DNA from: an uncultured Chitinophagaceae bacterium
GTDB lineage: Bacteria > Bacteroidota > Bacteroidia > Chitinophagales > Chitinophagaceae
Direction of reading: 5' to 3'
Assembly (NCBI GenBank): GCA_903895845.1
Contig: CAITVK010000113.1
Location: 1-61,934, forward strand
Length of the DNA stretch: 61,934 nt
Shown: positions 1 through 8,986 of the stretch, one piece after another
Layout of the letters: the number at the start of each line of letters is the position of its first letter
How positions within the stretch are numbered: position 1 is the first letter of the stretch
Notes under the pieces: model-generated
What the model saw: the letters and a program-made list of their open reading frames with translations, nothing else
The model's database searches: none
What the model was told of the DNA's origin: nothing
Made by a program: the position numbers and the translations under genes

Positions 1-126
1 CACAGGTCAGTCAATGGTTTCTTGTTCAATATAATGTCTGCTCTTGCAGCTTATTCATTCTTCCCAAAGAAGCCTTCCCTGAACATAAAAATGGAACATT
101 CAAACCAACTTAAACTCGCAGCTTAA
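1..126 (+). CDS. C-terminal end of an IS982-type transposase (partial, cut by window start)
   Basis: The frame is open from the first base to a TAA at 124-126, giving 41 residues. They begin HRSVNGFLFNIMSALAAYSF, followed by FPKKPSLNIK. This matches what I recall of the C-terminus of IS982-family DDE transposases, where an HRS-rich helix is followed by AYxFFPKKPS. The stop codon runs into TAACCCGAACTCACGTTAA, which could be the terminal inverted repeat of the element. Because the rest lies outside the window, I cannot say whether the insertion sequence is intact. The family call rests on a short motif and memory only. Confidence 0.6.
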   Translation, partial: HRSVNGFLFNIMSALAAYSFFPKKPSLNIKMEHSNQLKLAA

Positions 127-162
127 CCCGAACTCACGTTAAATACTAGCACCGTACCGGTC

Positions 163-309
163 AAAAGGTGTCGGCCTAAATGAGTTAGTCCTCCCCCTAA
201 ACCATCTAGGCGGTTATATTTCTCATTTAGTCCTCCCCCTAAATCATTTAGGCCCTTAACTATTTCATTTAGTCCCCCGCCTAAACCATTTAGGCGGGTG
301 TTTTTATCC
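163..309. repeat. Tandem array, 21-bp unit organised as 42-bp dimers
   Basis: Six consecutive 21-bp units run from 184 to 309, with a degenerate seventh at 163-183. Odd units carry TTAGTCCTCCCCCTAAA and even units carry TTTAGGC followed by a variable stretch, so the clearest period is 42 bp. The two half-units match at about 13 of 21 positions. The array lies between the transposase end and the cobalamin riboswitch. It is one of six arrays in this window with the same 21-bp period but unrelated sequence. No function can be assigned. Confidence 0.85.
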
Positions 310-423
310 CTCGAAACGTTTATAACCCTATTACTAACAGCTATTTTCCGAGATAGATATTGTTATTCTGTTGAAAACTTTATACCTATCAATATTTCGA
401 AACCTGCACATTTGCAATGTAAT

Positions 424-605
424 TGGTTCTGCGTATAAGAAATTATGCAAGGATTAAAAGGGAAACAGGTGTAAAACCTGTGCTATCCCCGTAGCTGTAA
501 AGCGGCCTTCAGTTTTGTTTGATTGAAGGTAAATTGCAAAAGCCACTGTTTCGCTCATCGGAATGGGAAGGTTGCAATGAACGCTAAGCCAGAAGACCTG
601 CCTTT
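424..605 (+). ncRNA. Cobalamin riboswitch
   Basis: The conserved elements of the adenosylcobalamin-class aptamer occur in order: AAAAGGGAAACAGGTG with AAAACCTGTGC (455-483), a CCCCGTAGCTGTAA block (487-500), GCCACTG (542-548), GGGAAGG (565-571), and the closing AGCCAGAAGACCTGCC (587-602). It sits about 145 bases upstream of a TonB-dependent receptor on the same strand, the usual arrangement for B12-repressed uptake genes. A GC-rich stem may follow around 615-670. The expected behaviour is lowered expression of the downstream receptor when cobalamin is plentiful. That is family knowledge, not visible here. Confidence 0.93.
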
Positions 606-748
606 TACAAGATTCATTCACGGCTTTCGGGCGAAAAGCATGGAATGTAAAAGGCTGGTTGCATACGGCCGTTTATGTTTCTCAGTTGCACATTTGTGTA
701 ACTAAATCCCTGAAAGCTCATTGTTACACTTTTAAAATTAAAAAGACA

Positions 749-2611
749 ATGAGCAAAAAATTAACGCTCCTCTCCACCGCCTTGCTAGTAGCAACGGCAT
801 TGCTGGCACAGCAAGACACCAGCACACACCCCCTCGACGAGGTGGTAGTGACTGCAAACAAAATTGCTCAGAAACAAAGTACCACGGGCAAAGTAGTAAC
901 CGTAATCTCTAAGGAACAGATAGAGAAAAGCGGGGGTAAAACAGTATCGCAACTACTAAATGAACAAGCAGGCATTGTGATTACTGGTGCCCTGCAACCG
1001 TTGGGTAGTCCCCTTACACTGAATATGAATGGCGCATTGAGTGGACATACCCTCGTTTTGATTGATGGGATACCTGTAAGTGACCCATCGGACGTCAACA
1101 ACAATTTCGACCTAACCTCTATTCCCTTAAACGGTGTAGAAAGGATAGAAATCCTGAAAGGGGCACAGAGTACTTTGTATGGGAGTGATGCTGTGGCTGG
1201 TGTAGTTAATATCATCACCCAAAAAAGCAATAGTGCAAAACCACTGAACGTCAATGCTACTGTGGCACAGGGAAACCAAAATACTTTCAGAGGCAATGTG
1301 CAGGTCTATGGCACTCAAAAAAAAGTAAGCTACAATGCTGGTTATGCAAAACTCAGCACCGATGGCTTTGCCACAGGATACGACAGCACTGGAAAGGGCA
1401 ACTTTAGAAAAGATGGTTATACAGGCGATAATGCAAATGCAAGTATTTTATTTCAACCAAGTAAGGAATGGGATATAAAGGCTTTTACCAAATACAGTCA
1501 GTATAAAGCAGGTTTTGCGGGTGCATTCTCCAACGCAGACAACTATACAACCAACTATAACTTTCTAACCGGGACAGGATTTCAATTTAAAAAAGAATTA
1601 ATTACCCTCACTGGCAACTACCAATACAATACTGTTGCTAGGAACTTATTGACGAAATATGGTTTGGATGCTTATAAATCGTACAGTGATTTTGGTGAGG
1701 TCTATGCAAACATCAAGTTGGGAAAAGGATTTAGCTTACTGAGTGGTGTAGACTATCGTTATGGTCACATGAATCAACCCTACGCTACCGATACATCCAT
1801 CCATCAGACTTCTTTTTACAGTTCTTTATTGTACAACAGCAATCATTTTAATGTTGAGTTTGGGGGCAGGTATAACAGCAATTCCCGCTACGGCAATAAC
1901 AATACATTCACGCTCAATCCATCTTATACTATCAATGACCACTTCAGGGTATTTGGAAGTATTGCCTCTGGATTTAAAGCACCTACTTTGTATCAACTGT
2001 ATGCAGGATTTGGGAGTGGCAATATCAATCTTCAACCAGAGAAATCTATCAATTATGAAGTTGGCTTTCAAGAGCAGTATACAGGATTCAGTGACAGATT
2101 AGTATTGTTTTACAGGGACTTGACAGATGCCATTGATTATAATAACAATACCTATCAATACTTTAACTATGCTTCTCAAACGGTACGTGGTATTCAATAT
2201 GAGGTGAATATTAAACCAACGCAGCAACTGACCCTTACAGGAAACTACACTTTTATTTCCGCTAGTCAGAATACAGAAAGTAGGGTAACCAACGCAGATA
2301 CAAGCTATAATTACTCACTCCGTATTCCCAAGCATACGGCAAACATTACCATTGGCTATCAAGTTACCCCTTCCTTATCTGTGAGTGTTTCTGGAAAGTA
2401 TGTAAGTAAACGATATGATGCAGTCTATGGCCTGCCCGATGTAACATTGGACAGTTATACCTTGTTTGGTGCTTCTGCACAATATATCATCAACAAACAT
2501 ATCAAGCTTTTTGCAGATGGACAGAATATTACCAACAAGAAATTTTTTGACATTTATGGGTTCAATTCTATTCCAGCTTTATTTAATGGAGGGATAACGC
2601 TTAATTGGTAG
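749..2611 (+). CDS. btuB: TonB-dependent outer membrane cobalamin receptor (BtuB-like)
   Basis: A 620-residue outer membrane receptor predicted to import cobalamin using energy from TonB. Residues 1-20 form a signal peptide (LLSTALLVATALLA). A TonB box EVVVTA lies at about 31-36, followed by the plug domain (SQLLNEQAGIVITG, VERIEILKGAQSTLYGSDAV) and a beta-barrel rich in alternating aromatic residues, ending in Trp as expected for recognition by the BAM machinery. The substrate call rests on the cobalamin riboswitch just upstream. By sequence alone it is a vitamin B12-type receptor. No btuCDF genes lie beside it. The ATG at 749 is preferred over the longer frame from 659, because the signal peptide starts there and the upstream part lies in the riboswitch leader. 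Confidence 0.9.
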   Translation: MSKKLTLLSTALLVATALLAQQDTSTHPLDEVVVTANKIAQKQSTTGKVVTVISKEQIEKSGGKTVSQLLNEQAGIVITGALQPLGSPLTLNMNGALSGHTLVLIDGIPVSDPSDVNNNFDLTSIPLNGVERIEILKGAQSTLYGSDAVAGVVNIITQKSNSAKPLNVNATVAQGNQNTFRGNVQVYGTQKKVSYNAGYAKLSTDGFATGYDSTGKGNFRKDGYTGDNANASILFQPSKEWDIKAFTKYSQYKAGFAGAFSNADNYTTNYNFLTGTGFQFKKELITLTGNYQYNTVARNLLTKYGLDAYKSYSDFGEVYANIKLGKGFSLLSGVDYRYGHMNQPYATDTSIHQTSFYSSLLYNSNHFNVEFGGRYNSNSRYGNNNTFTLNPSYTINDHFRVFGSIASGFKAPTLYQLYAGFGSGNINLQPEKSINYEVGFQEQYTGFSDRLVLFYRDLTDAIDYNNNTYQYFNYASQTVRGIQYEVNIKPTQQLTLTGNYTFISASQNTESRVTNADTSYNYSLRIPKHTANITIGYQVTPSLSVSVSGKYVSKRYDAVYGLPDVTLDSYTLFGASAQYIINKHIKLFADGQNITNKKFFDIYGFNSIPALFNGGITLNW

Positions 2612-2627
2612 TCTGCGGTAAAAAATG

Positions 2628-2668
2628 AAAGTCCATACTGCGATGCAACGCTGTATGGACTTTTTTAT
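2628..2668 (+). terminator. Intrinsic terminator after the BtuB-like gene
   Basis: The arms AGTCCATAC and GTATGGACT surround a 14-base loop and are followed by TTTTTTATTT. It begins about 17 bases after the receptor stop codon. Confidence 0.85.
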
Positions 2669-2786
2669 TTCGGAAATGGTTCGGAAAACAAATTTTCTAT
2701 TCAGAAACGTTACAGATGCAACATCAAGAGAACTTATGTAATCAATCTTCCTACATTAGCTTCTTTCTTACAGATTAATTAGGTTT

Positions 2787-4439
2787 ATGAATAAAACTAC
2801 AATGCCCCTAGTTGCTTTTTTACTGCTTTGTTTTACTAACGGTAAAGTATTGGCAAAAGGGAATTTAAGAGATACAACTGTCATTCCTCCATTTGCAACT
2901 TCAAGTTATAATGACAGTTTCTATAATTCTGTTCTGTCGGCAGCAGCGGGTATTGCACAGCCTTTTCTGTTACAACAAGGCTACTTGACTATGCCCGGTG
3001 TAACGGTTGTTGATACATCACTCATTTTTAATGGAAAGAAATATCTTACCTCCAATGTTTACTATACACCCCGAACCACTAGTCGCATAGGGTTCTATAT
3101 TTCTTCTACAGATTACCCTTATTACGGAGTAGCCAATTTTTCTTCCATCTGGTCTAAAGAATGTCCTAATATCTTTTACGATACTATTCAGAAGCTATTT
3201 CACACCAGTACAGACTGTATTGGCTTCGGAATAAGGGTTATTTCAGCTGTCGGTGGCACGTCTTCGGCTAATAATGCGTATCTCAAGTTTGCAAACGCTA
3301 TTTTAAAAGCAAAGATTTGCCATTTAGCTGCTGTAGGTCATGCGCCAGATAGTTATGAGATGGCAACATCATTTGCTACTCTTCCATCTACACCCATTAA
3401 TGGCTGGGAATATATTTCGGGTAATGGTTTGTTTACTGATATAAATACGTACAACCACACCCTCGATAATACGCTAGGCACTTATACCGGTGTACGAAAA
3501 GGTGGATTTGGGTTAGCTAAAGCCGGTGATATATTGTGTTTTGGAGATGGACCTTTGTCTACAAATAATGGGCATACAATGATTTTTGCTGATGCGCCAA
3601 TTAAATTAAGTGCGTCGGGATTAAAAACATTCTTTACAACACTTTCCTCCAGTAAAATAAATAGTTTTATCGCCAAGCATACAACGTATCAGGTAAATGT
3701 GTATGATGATTGTGATAATCTTCATTACAACGATTCAAGAACTAAATCTGGGATTACTGGTATCGGATATGGAACAATCTTGATAGTCACAGATACGCTT
3801 GATGATGCACCAATTGGCTATTTTTTCACTCCATCTACTTCGCTTACTTATACCGCTTTGGATACCGCAAAAACGTATGCTATCTGTGTTGCTAGATATA
3901 CAACAGCATCACAGTTACCCGTTGTCATTGATGCTTTTTCTGCCGAGGCAATAAATGAGTTGGTGCAACTAAAATGGCAAACTGCCTCAGAAAGTAACAC
4001 GAGTAAATTCATCGTACAACGTAGTGCCGATGCAAAGAATTTTGCAGACATCAATACCGTTAGCGCAATCGGAAATAGTGCAAACAGTTATCGTTTTGTT
4101 GATCCCCACCCATTAAATGGAATTAATTATTATAGACTGATGATTGTTGATAATATTGGTAGTAGTACTTACAGTAAAACGGTAGATGCCAATCTATCAA
4201 TTATAAATATTCATTTCTTAATCTATCCCAATCCTGCAAAAAACATCGTGACTATAAATGGGAATCACATATCTAGTGTACAACTAATAGATAATGCTGG
4301 TAAACAACTGATGAATAAATCGTTTTTAGACGCAACAAACCCAAGCATCAATATAAGCAGGTTGCATTCTGGTGTGTATTACTTACGCATCCAAATAACC
4401 GATGGAAGCACTAGAAAGATTGGGTTTGTCAAAGAATAA
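2787..4439 (+). CDS. T9SS-exported protein with NlpC/P60-like signature
   Basis: A 550-residue secreted protein. Residues 1-23 form a signal peptide. The N-terminal domain carries DCIGF with Cys144, then KAGDILCF (about 245-252) and NGHTMIF with His263. This spacing and these motifs recall the DCSGF, GDLVFF and HVGIY boxes of NlpC/P60 cysteine peptidases, so a cell-wall peptidase fold is a reasonable inference, with an unusually long insert between Cys and His. Residues about 385-470 form a fibronectin-like module often seen before sorting tails. The last 75 residues (FLIYPNPAKN to GVYYLRI) are a type A sorting domain for type IX secretion. It follows the receptor's terminator, so it is probably transcribed alone. 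Confidence 0.75.
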   Translation: MNKTTMPLVAFLLLCFTNGKVLAKGNLRDTTVIPPFATSSYNDSFYNSVLSAAAGIAQPFLLQQGYLTMPGVTVVDTSLIFNGKKYLTSNVYYTPRTTSRIGFYISSTDYPYYGVANFSSIWSKECPNIFYDTIQKLFHTSTDCIGFGIRVISAVGGTSSANNAYLKFANAILKAKICHLAAVGHAPDSYEMATSFATLPSTPINGWEYISGNGLFTDINTYNHTLDNTLGTYTGVRKGGFGLAKAGDILCFGDGPLSTNNGHTMIFADAPIKLSASGLKTFFTTLSSSKINSFIAKHTTYQVNVYDDCDNLHYNDSRTKSGITGIGYGTILIVTDTLDDAPIGYFFTPSTSLTYTALDTAKTYAICVARYTTASQLPVVIDAFSAEAINELVQLKWQTASESNTSKFIVQRSADAKNFADINTVSAIGNSANSYRFVDPHPLNGINYYRLMIVDNIGSSTYSKTVDANLSIINIHFLIYPNPAKNIVTINGNHISSVQLIDNAGKQLMNKSFLDATNPSINISRLHSGVYYLRIQITDGSTRKIGFVKE

Positions 4440-4458
4440 TTCCCCCAATCAACTGCTT

Positions 4459-4626
4459 GTCGATATTACACAATGGTATGTAGATATTGTATAATGGTAA
4501 GCCGTTAATCAATTATGGTTTGTTGACATTACAAATTGGTTTGTCAATATTGAACAATAGTATATCGATATTACAAAAAGGTATGAGAATAATACAAAAT
4601 GGGTTGCCTGTATTACATAATGGTTA
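4459..4626. repeat. Tandem array of eight 21-bp units
   Basis: Eight end-to-end 21-bp units have no length variation. Most share ATATTACA and AATGGTAT blocks, and individual units are 50-80 percent alike. The array fills the gap between two convergent genes, where a terminator would be expected. No good hairpin with a T-run is visible there. It belongs to the set of six arrays of equal period and different sequence. Confidence 0.85.
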
Positions 4627-4689
4627 GTGATATATCGATAGTTGAATGTTCCCAGAAGTAATTAACAATAAAGTGTTCGTGTTCAAATG

Positions 4690-5310
4690 CTATACTTTTT
4701 CCAATTTAATACGCTTCTCACAAACCCATAGGCTCAAGTAAATCGTTAAAACCGCTATAAACATGCCTCCGGCAATATCCCTAGGAAAATGTTCTGCCAG
4801 ATAAATCCTTGAATAGGCAACTAGAAAGGCATAGATAAATCCTACCGGAACCACCCAGCGTACCCTGATAGCCAGACAGGCAATAAAGAATACTGTAAAA
4901 GCAGCCGAGGTATGCCCCGAGGGAAAACTATGTGCTTTGTACAATTCCACGCCTTCCACTGTGTGTACTTGCTGCATATTGGTTATTGCTTTGGTGGGAC
5001 GGGCTTGTTCGGGCAATACATTCTTCAATCCCTGAACAAATATTGAAGAGATAAAAAAGCACGCTAACAACAACCAAAAGAAATCCCTTTTCCAGATAAG
5101 AATAGATGCCAATGCAACCACCCAGGGCACAACTTCGCCCCCTTTGGTGATAGTAGCAAAGAATACATCCGCCGAATGCCCAAGGTCTATGTTGAATAAT
5201 AAAAAGAAGGATTCTTTATTAAAAATGAAGGATAATGCAAACAATATCACTGCGATAATGGTGGTAAGCCAAGTGGCCGTTGTAAGATTCCGTCTATTTA
5301 TTTGTTGCAT
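4690..5310 (-). CDS. PAP2-family membrane phosphatase
   Basis: A 206-residue integral membrane protein of the type 2 phosphatidic acid phosphatase family, which removes phosphate from lipid phosphates such as undecaprenyl pyrophosphate or phosphatidic acid. All three catalytic motifs are present: KNVLPEQARP (Lys96 to Pro105), PSGH (130-133), and SRIYLAEHFPRD (Ser167, Arg168, His174, Asp178). About five to six hydrophobic segments surround them, with active-site residues placed as in other family members. The exact substrate cannot be told. A second PAP2 gene with a diverged third motif lies at 51666. The gene is convergent with the T9SS gene across a repeat array. Confidence 0.88.
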   Translation of the reverse strand: MQQINRRNLTTATWLTTIIAVILFALSFIFNKESFFLLFNIDLGHSADVFFATITKGGEVVPWVVALASILIWKRDFFWLLLACFFISSIFVQGLKNVLPEQARPTKAITNMQQVHTVEGVELYKAHSFPSGHTSAAFTVFFIACLAIRVRWVVPVGFIYAFLVAYSRIYLAEHFPRDIAGGMFIAVLTIYLSLWVCEKRIKLEKV

Positions 5311-5381
5311 TGCACTACTTATTTATTCTTCACAAAAGAAGGAAGAGTCGTTCTAGCGGATAGATTATAATAGGTAAGAAA

Positions 5382-5488
5382 GGTTTATTGTCGGCTTGAA
5401 TTAAATAGAAGAAGTGATACGTTTTACGTTCTAAGTTTTACGTAAACCATTGTTTATGCATATAACGTACTACTTAAAACGTACAACT
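5382..5488. repeat. Heptanucleotide-type repeat with inverted arms
   Basis: Variants of a 7-bp unit (ACGTTTT, ACGTTCT, AAGTTTT, ACGTAAA) run from about 5399. An oppositely oriented copy (TACTTAAAACGTACAAC) ends next to the stop codon of tmk. Between them lies TTTATGCATATAACG. It resembles the GTCGTAA-type repeats elsewhere in the window, though more degenerate. Confidence 0.6.
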
Positions 5489-5490
5489 CT

Positions 5491-6105
5491 TTACAACTTG
5501 CTTACTTCCTTCCAAACATCTTCTGCAATTTGTCCAACAGTTTGATTGCCATTAATAGTCACAATCTTTTCTTCTCCACCCAACTTTTCAAAGGCTTCCA
5601 AAAACTTATTTCGCACTTGTTGAAGGTTGTCAAGCGTTTCATAGAGCTCAATAGTGCCTCTCGTGTTGTTCAGTCTTTGCATAGAAACTTCGGGAGCAAC
5701 GTCTATAAAAATATTAACGTTTGGTTTCAAAGTAGCGGCACTCATGGCATTGGCGGCAATCACCCAATCAATGTCCACATGAACACCGTGGTAGGCATAA
5801 GAGGAAAAATAATATCGGTCAGTAACAATGGTATAACCTTCTTCCAGCTTTTTAAGTAAGCCATTTATTTCATTATGCAAATGATCCAGACGGTCAGCGA
5901 CATTCAAAGCAGCAATTGTTTTGTGGTCCGCAGCTATCCGCCCTTTGAATATATTACGTATCAAAGAGCCAATGGGGCTATCTGTAGGCTCGAAAGTGGT
6001 GTACACCTTATGTCCGGCAGCAATCAGCTTATCTGTCAGTAACTTCACTTGAGTGCTTTTGCCACTCCCATCAATCCCCTCAAATGCTATAAATAATTGT
6101 TTCAT
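5491..6105 (-). CDS. tmk: Thymidylate kinase
   Basis: A 204-residue enzyme that phosphorylates dTMP to dTDP in the cytoplasm for DNA synthesis. The P-loop EGIDGSGKST lies at residues 9-18, the TDRYYFSSYAYHG motif (DR-box plus substrate site) near residue 95, and VNIFIDVAPEVSMQRL is the typical core strand leading to the LID. The length is normal for the family. It ends SKL followed by TAA in a stretch that resembles the neighbouring heptanucleotide repeat, and another such repeat lies just upstream of its start. The gene is probably transcribed separately from, or read through from, the membrane protein gene behind it. Confidence 0.95.
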   Translation of the reverse strand: MKQLFIAFEGIDGSGKSTQVKLLTDKLIAAGHKVYTTFEPTDSPIGSLIRNIFKGRIAADHKTIAALNVADRLDHLHNEINGLLKKLEEGYTIVTDRYYFSSYAYHGVHVDIDWVIAANAMSAATLKPNVNIFIDVAPEVSMQRLNNTRGTIELYETLDNLQQVRNKFLEAFEKLGGEEKIVTINGNQTVGQIAEDVWKEVSKL

Positions 6106-6110
6106 AATAA

Positions 6111-6165
6111 AGTCGTAAGTCGTAAGTCGTAAGTCTCAAAAAATGCTTACGACTTACGACTATTT
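6111..6165. repeat. Heptanucleotide inverted repeat overlapping a gene end
   Basis: Three to four copies of GTCGTAA are followed by a 12-base spacer and the inverted copies CTTACGACTTACGAC, which can form a stem of about 15 bp. The right arm overlaps the last codons and the TAA stop of the minus-strand gene ending at 6147. That protein's final residues RKS are encoded by the repeat. Confidence 0.85.
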
Positions 6166-7394
6166 TTAAAAGGTATCATTGCCACCATTGGCGCTATCAA
6201 CAAAGGCAGCATCAAGCTTCTGTACCGAACAATTGCCCCAGTGAAAGTAACCGTATATCCATCCAAAAGCAGCACACTAAAAACAAAATAGAAACAGCAA
6301 ATATAAAAAGGAGGCATCAGTCTTTTGTGTTTGCCAAAGACTAAAAACAAAATAATGATAGATGCACTCAACAAGGTCTCTGAGAAAGCCAATGCATAAG
6401 AGGCATTTTTTATTTCCGATAGATGCGGTCTTACGAAAGCAATGTCTATGGCCGTAGGAAAGTACATAACAACACTCTCAGTAGTGGCAACGAGTGGTGG
6501 AACTTTGATGGCTGAGTTGCCATTCAGCAAGAGGAATTCATTATGCTTGTTTACTACATGAACCATCACATTGGTATGGTCTCCCAACAAAGCAATCACT
6601 ATCAATGCAAACAAACAACCCGCATAGACTGCCATGAAATAAAACTGATGTCTTTGATGGTTTCTGTCTGCCAGCCACCAGCTAAAAAGCGCAGGTACTA
6701 AAGCAATGGCAAGATAATTTTTGACTAAGAAGAGCAATAGAAAGCAAATAGTAAATGAAATCCAATGCTTGATTTCTCCTTTCTTTTTGATGATATGAAA
6801 GAAGCAATAAAACACAATTCCCAATGCTGAAAACAGCAGCCCGTCTTTATGGATACCGCTTCCCCAGAATAAAAAAGAGGGCATCAAGAATATAGCGGCT
6901 AGTAAACAGTATTTATGGGTTCGGCTATAAAACCATACAAGTTTGAAAAATGCGACCAGTCCAAACAAAAAGGAGAAGTTGAAGAAGATAACATTAGTGA
7001 AGTAATTGTTCCGGGTGAAAACATTGCAAACAGCCATCAATTTGATGATGATATTGTCTTTCAGGTCATTCCAGTAGGAGTTCTTTCCGGAGAATAAGCC
7101 TCCCGTTTCTGTGTAACCATGTGTGAAAATGGATTTGACAAACAACAGCGGATGGTGCAACAGGAGCTGTGTTTCGGGAAGACTCTCCCTGTAAAACCGC
7201 CAGGTATCTGCTTTATCAATAAAGGCAGGCGTTTTCAAATACATACCATATACAACCCCAACCGCTACTTTAACACAAAACAACCCAATCAATACCCAAA
7301 CCGAGGTCCCCGACTTCTTAAAGAAGGGTATCCAAGAAATGACAAAGCAAAACAGAATAAGGTATAATATAAAAGGGACTATGTCAATTGTCAT
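6147..7394 (-). CDS. Polytopic membrane protein, function unknown
   Basis: A 415-residue protein with roughly ten hydrophobic segments and no signal-peptidase site. Between the first segments lies a polar loop (about residues 60-120: DKADTWRFYRESLP, then GLFSGKNSYWNDLKDN). A further loop is GSGIHKDGLLF. The layout, with short loops and a conserved-looking GxGxHKDG turn, recalls membrane glycosyltransferases or O-antigen polymerase-like proteins, but I do not recognise a named family. The start is an ATG directly after a loosely AT-rich leader. The C-terminal residues RKS and the stop codon come from a heptanucleotide repeat, so the original end may have differed. Confidence 0.7.
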   Translation of the reverse strand: MTIDIVPFILYLILFCFVISWIPFFKKSGTSVWVLIGLFCVKVAVGVVYGMYLKTPAFIDKADTWRFYRESLPETQLLLHHPLLFVKSIFTHGYTETGGLFSGKNSYWNDLKDNIIIKLMAVCNVFTRNNYFTNVIFFNFSFLFGLVAFFKLVWFYSRTHKYCLLAAIFLMPSFLFWGSGIHKDGLLFSALGIVFYCFFHIIKKKGEIKHWISFTICFLLLFLVKNYLAIALVPALFSWWLADRNHQRHQFYFMAVYAGCLFALIVIALLGDHTNVMVHVVNKHNEFLLLNGNSAIKVPPLVATTESVVMYFPTAIDIAFVRPHLSEIKNASYALAFSETLLSASIIILFLVFGKHKRLMPPFYICCFYFVFSVLLLDGYTVTFTGAIVRYRSLMLPLLIAPMVAMIPFKNSRKS

Positions 7395-7439
7395 ATGGGC
7401 TATTTCTTTTCTTTTTTTCTGTGGCTTTCAGTATTGCGA

Positions 7440-7565
7440 CTTTTAAGGATAAGCCACTAATTCTACGAATAAACACGAATATGTTTTATTAGTGTTTATT
7501 AGTGAAATTAGTGGCAGACATTTTTCTTTGTGCTTCTTTCTGCATTTCAGTCTTTGTGGCAACTT
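7440..7565. repeat. Dispersed intergenic repeat remnants
   Basis: The gap upstream of the membrane protein gene holds CCACTAATTCTACGAATAAA with an imperfect inverted partner TTTATTAGTGAAATTAGTGG. This is followed by TTCTTTGTGCTTCTTTCTGC and TCTTTGTGGCAAC. The latter resembles the CACAAAG-rich stretch at 50270-50372. Both look like dispersed, non-coding palindromic repeats. Confidence 0.55.
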
Positions 7566-8849
7566 TTACCCCACTATCACCAAGTAATAATTCTTCTTTC
7601 CCTTCTGCAGCAGCACATATTTATTCTGCAATAAATCACTAGCTGTCAGGGTATTCTTCTCCATACCCATCTTCAGTTTATTCACTGCCAATCCTCCTGC
7701 TTGCAACATCTTTTTGGCTTCCCCTTTACTAGGGAATATCTGTGAGTCGGCCAAGAAGCTAACAAAATCATACCCCTCTGCCACTTGTTCTTTGGTGATA
7801 GAAACAGTAGGCACACCTTCCAGTACCTGTAACAATTGCTCTTCATTCAGCGATTGCAAGATGGCAGCCGTATCATTATTAAACAATATCTCACTCGCTT
7901 TCACTGCAAAGTCATAGTCTTCTTTGCTGTGTACAAATACCGTCAGTTCTTCCGCCAATTTCTTTTGTAAACTTCTTTGGTGAGGTGCGGCATCGTGTTC
8001 TGCAATCAATGCTTCTATGGTTTCTCTGGATAAAAGCGTAAATAGTCTTATCCATTTCTTGGCATCCTCATCGCTTGCGTTTAACCAGAACTGATAGAAC
8101 TGGTACGGACTCGTTTTCTTCGCATCCAACCAGATATTCCCCTTCTCAGTCTTGCCAAATTTACCCCCATCTGCTTTCGTTACTAGCGGACAAGTAAATG
8201 CAAAAGCCTCTCCTCCAGCCTTTCTTCTAATCAGTTCAGTGCCTGTGGTGATGTTGCCCCATTGGTCGCTACCACCCATCTGCAGTTTACAGTTCTTGTT
8301 TTTATATAGCCAGTAGAAGTCGTATCCTTGAATCAACTGGTAGGTGAATTCTGTGAAGCTGATGCCGCTTTCACCTTCAATCCGCTTCTTCACGCTGTCC
8401 TTACTCATCATATAGTTGACGGTAATATGCTTTCCTACATCACGGATAAACCCAAGGAAGTCAATCTCCTTAAACCAGTCATAGTTGTTCACCATCTCGG
8501 CGGCATTCGGTTTGGAAGCGTCAAAGTCCAGAAAACGTTCCAGTTGCTTCTTCACCCCAGCCTGATTATGTTGTAGTATTTCTGAACTCAGCAGATTCCG
8601 TTCTTCACTCTTTCCGCTCGGGTCACCCACCATGCCTGTTGCGCCACCCACCAATGCAAAGGGTTTATGACCCGCTTTCTGAAGGTGCACCAATAGTAAT
8701 ATCGGTACCAAGCTACCAATGTGCAAGCTGTCCGATGTTGGGTCAAACCCAATGTAAGCGCTCGTCATTTCCTTGTTCAGTTGTTCCTCCGTGCCCGGCA
8801 TTATATCTTGCAGCATCCCCCGCCAGCGCAGTTCTTCAATCAGTGTCAT
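7566..8849 (-). CDS. tyrS: Tyrosyl-tRNA synthetase
   Basis: A 427-residue class I aminoacyl-tRNA synthetase that charges tRNA-Tyr. The signature HIGS follows DPTSDSL (residues 43-46), GGSDQWGNI marks the tyrosine pocket, and [11 protein letters not shown] near residue 230 is the KMSKS-loop variant usual for bacterial TyrRS. The C-terminal 65 residues ([19 protein letters not shown]) form an S4 RNA-binding domain. The ATG at 8849 is chosen because it gives the family N-terminus [13 protein letters not shown]. The longer frame starts with GTG six codons earlier. The upstream gap is a long repeat array, so the promoter must lie close to the start. Confidence 0.96.
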   Translation of the reverse strand: MTLIEELRWRGMLQDIMPGTEEQLNKEMTSAYIGFDPTSDSLHIGSLVPILLLVHLQKAGHKPFALVGGATGMVGDPSGKSEERNLLSSEILQHNQAGVKKQLERFLDFDASKPNAAEMVNNYDWFKEIDFLGFIRDVGKHITVNYMMSKDSVKKRIEGESGISFTEFTYQLIQGYDFYWLYKNKNCKLQMGGSDQWGNITTGTELIRRKAGGEAFAFTCPLVTKADGGKFGKTEKGNIWLDAKKTSPYQFYQFWLNASDEDAKKWIRLFTLLSRETIEALIAEHDAAPHQRSLQKKLAEELTVFVHSKEDYDFAVKASEILFNNDTAAILQSLNEEQLLQVLEGVPTVSITKEQVAEGYDFVSFLADSQIFPSKGEAKKMLQAGGLAVNKLKMGMEKNTLTASDLLQNKYVLLQKGKKNYYLVIVG

Positions 8850-8986
8850 CGTAATCTTATTTGCCACAAATGTAACTACTTCATCTTTGCAGACCCTATT
8901 TCCAATCCGAAACTTCCAATTTTATCTTCTTCCAACTTCCGCCTTTCCTTATGCCTTACACATAAGATTGAATACACCTACCCAGC

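Noticed and set aside
523-705. 60-codon frame upstream of the BtuB-like gene
   Set aside because: It lies inside the cobalamin riboswitch and its leader. The conserved RNA elements explain the sequence.
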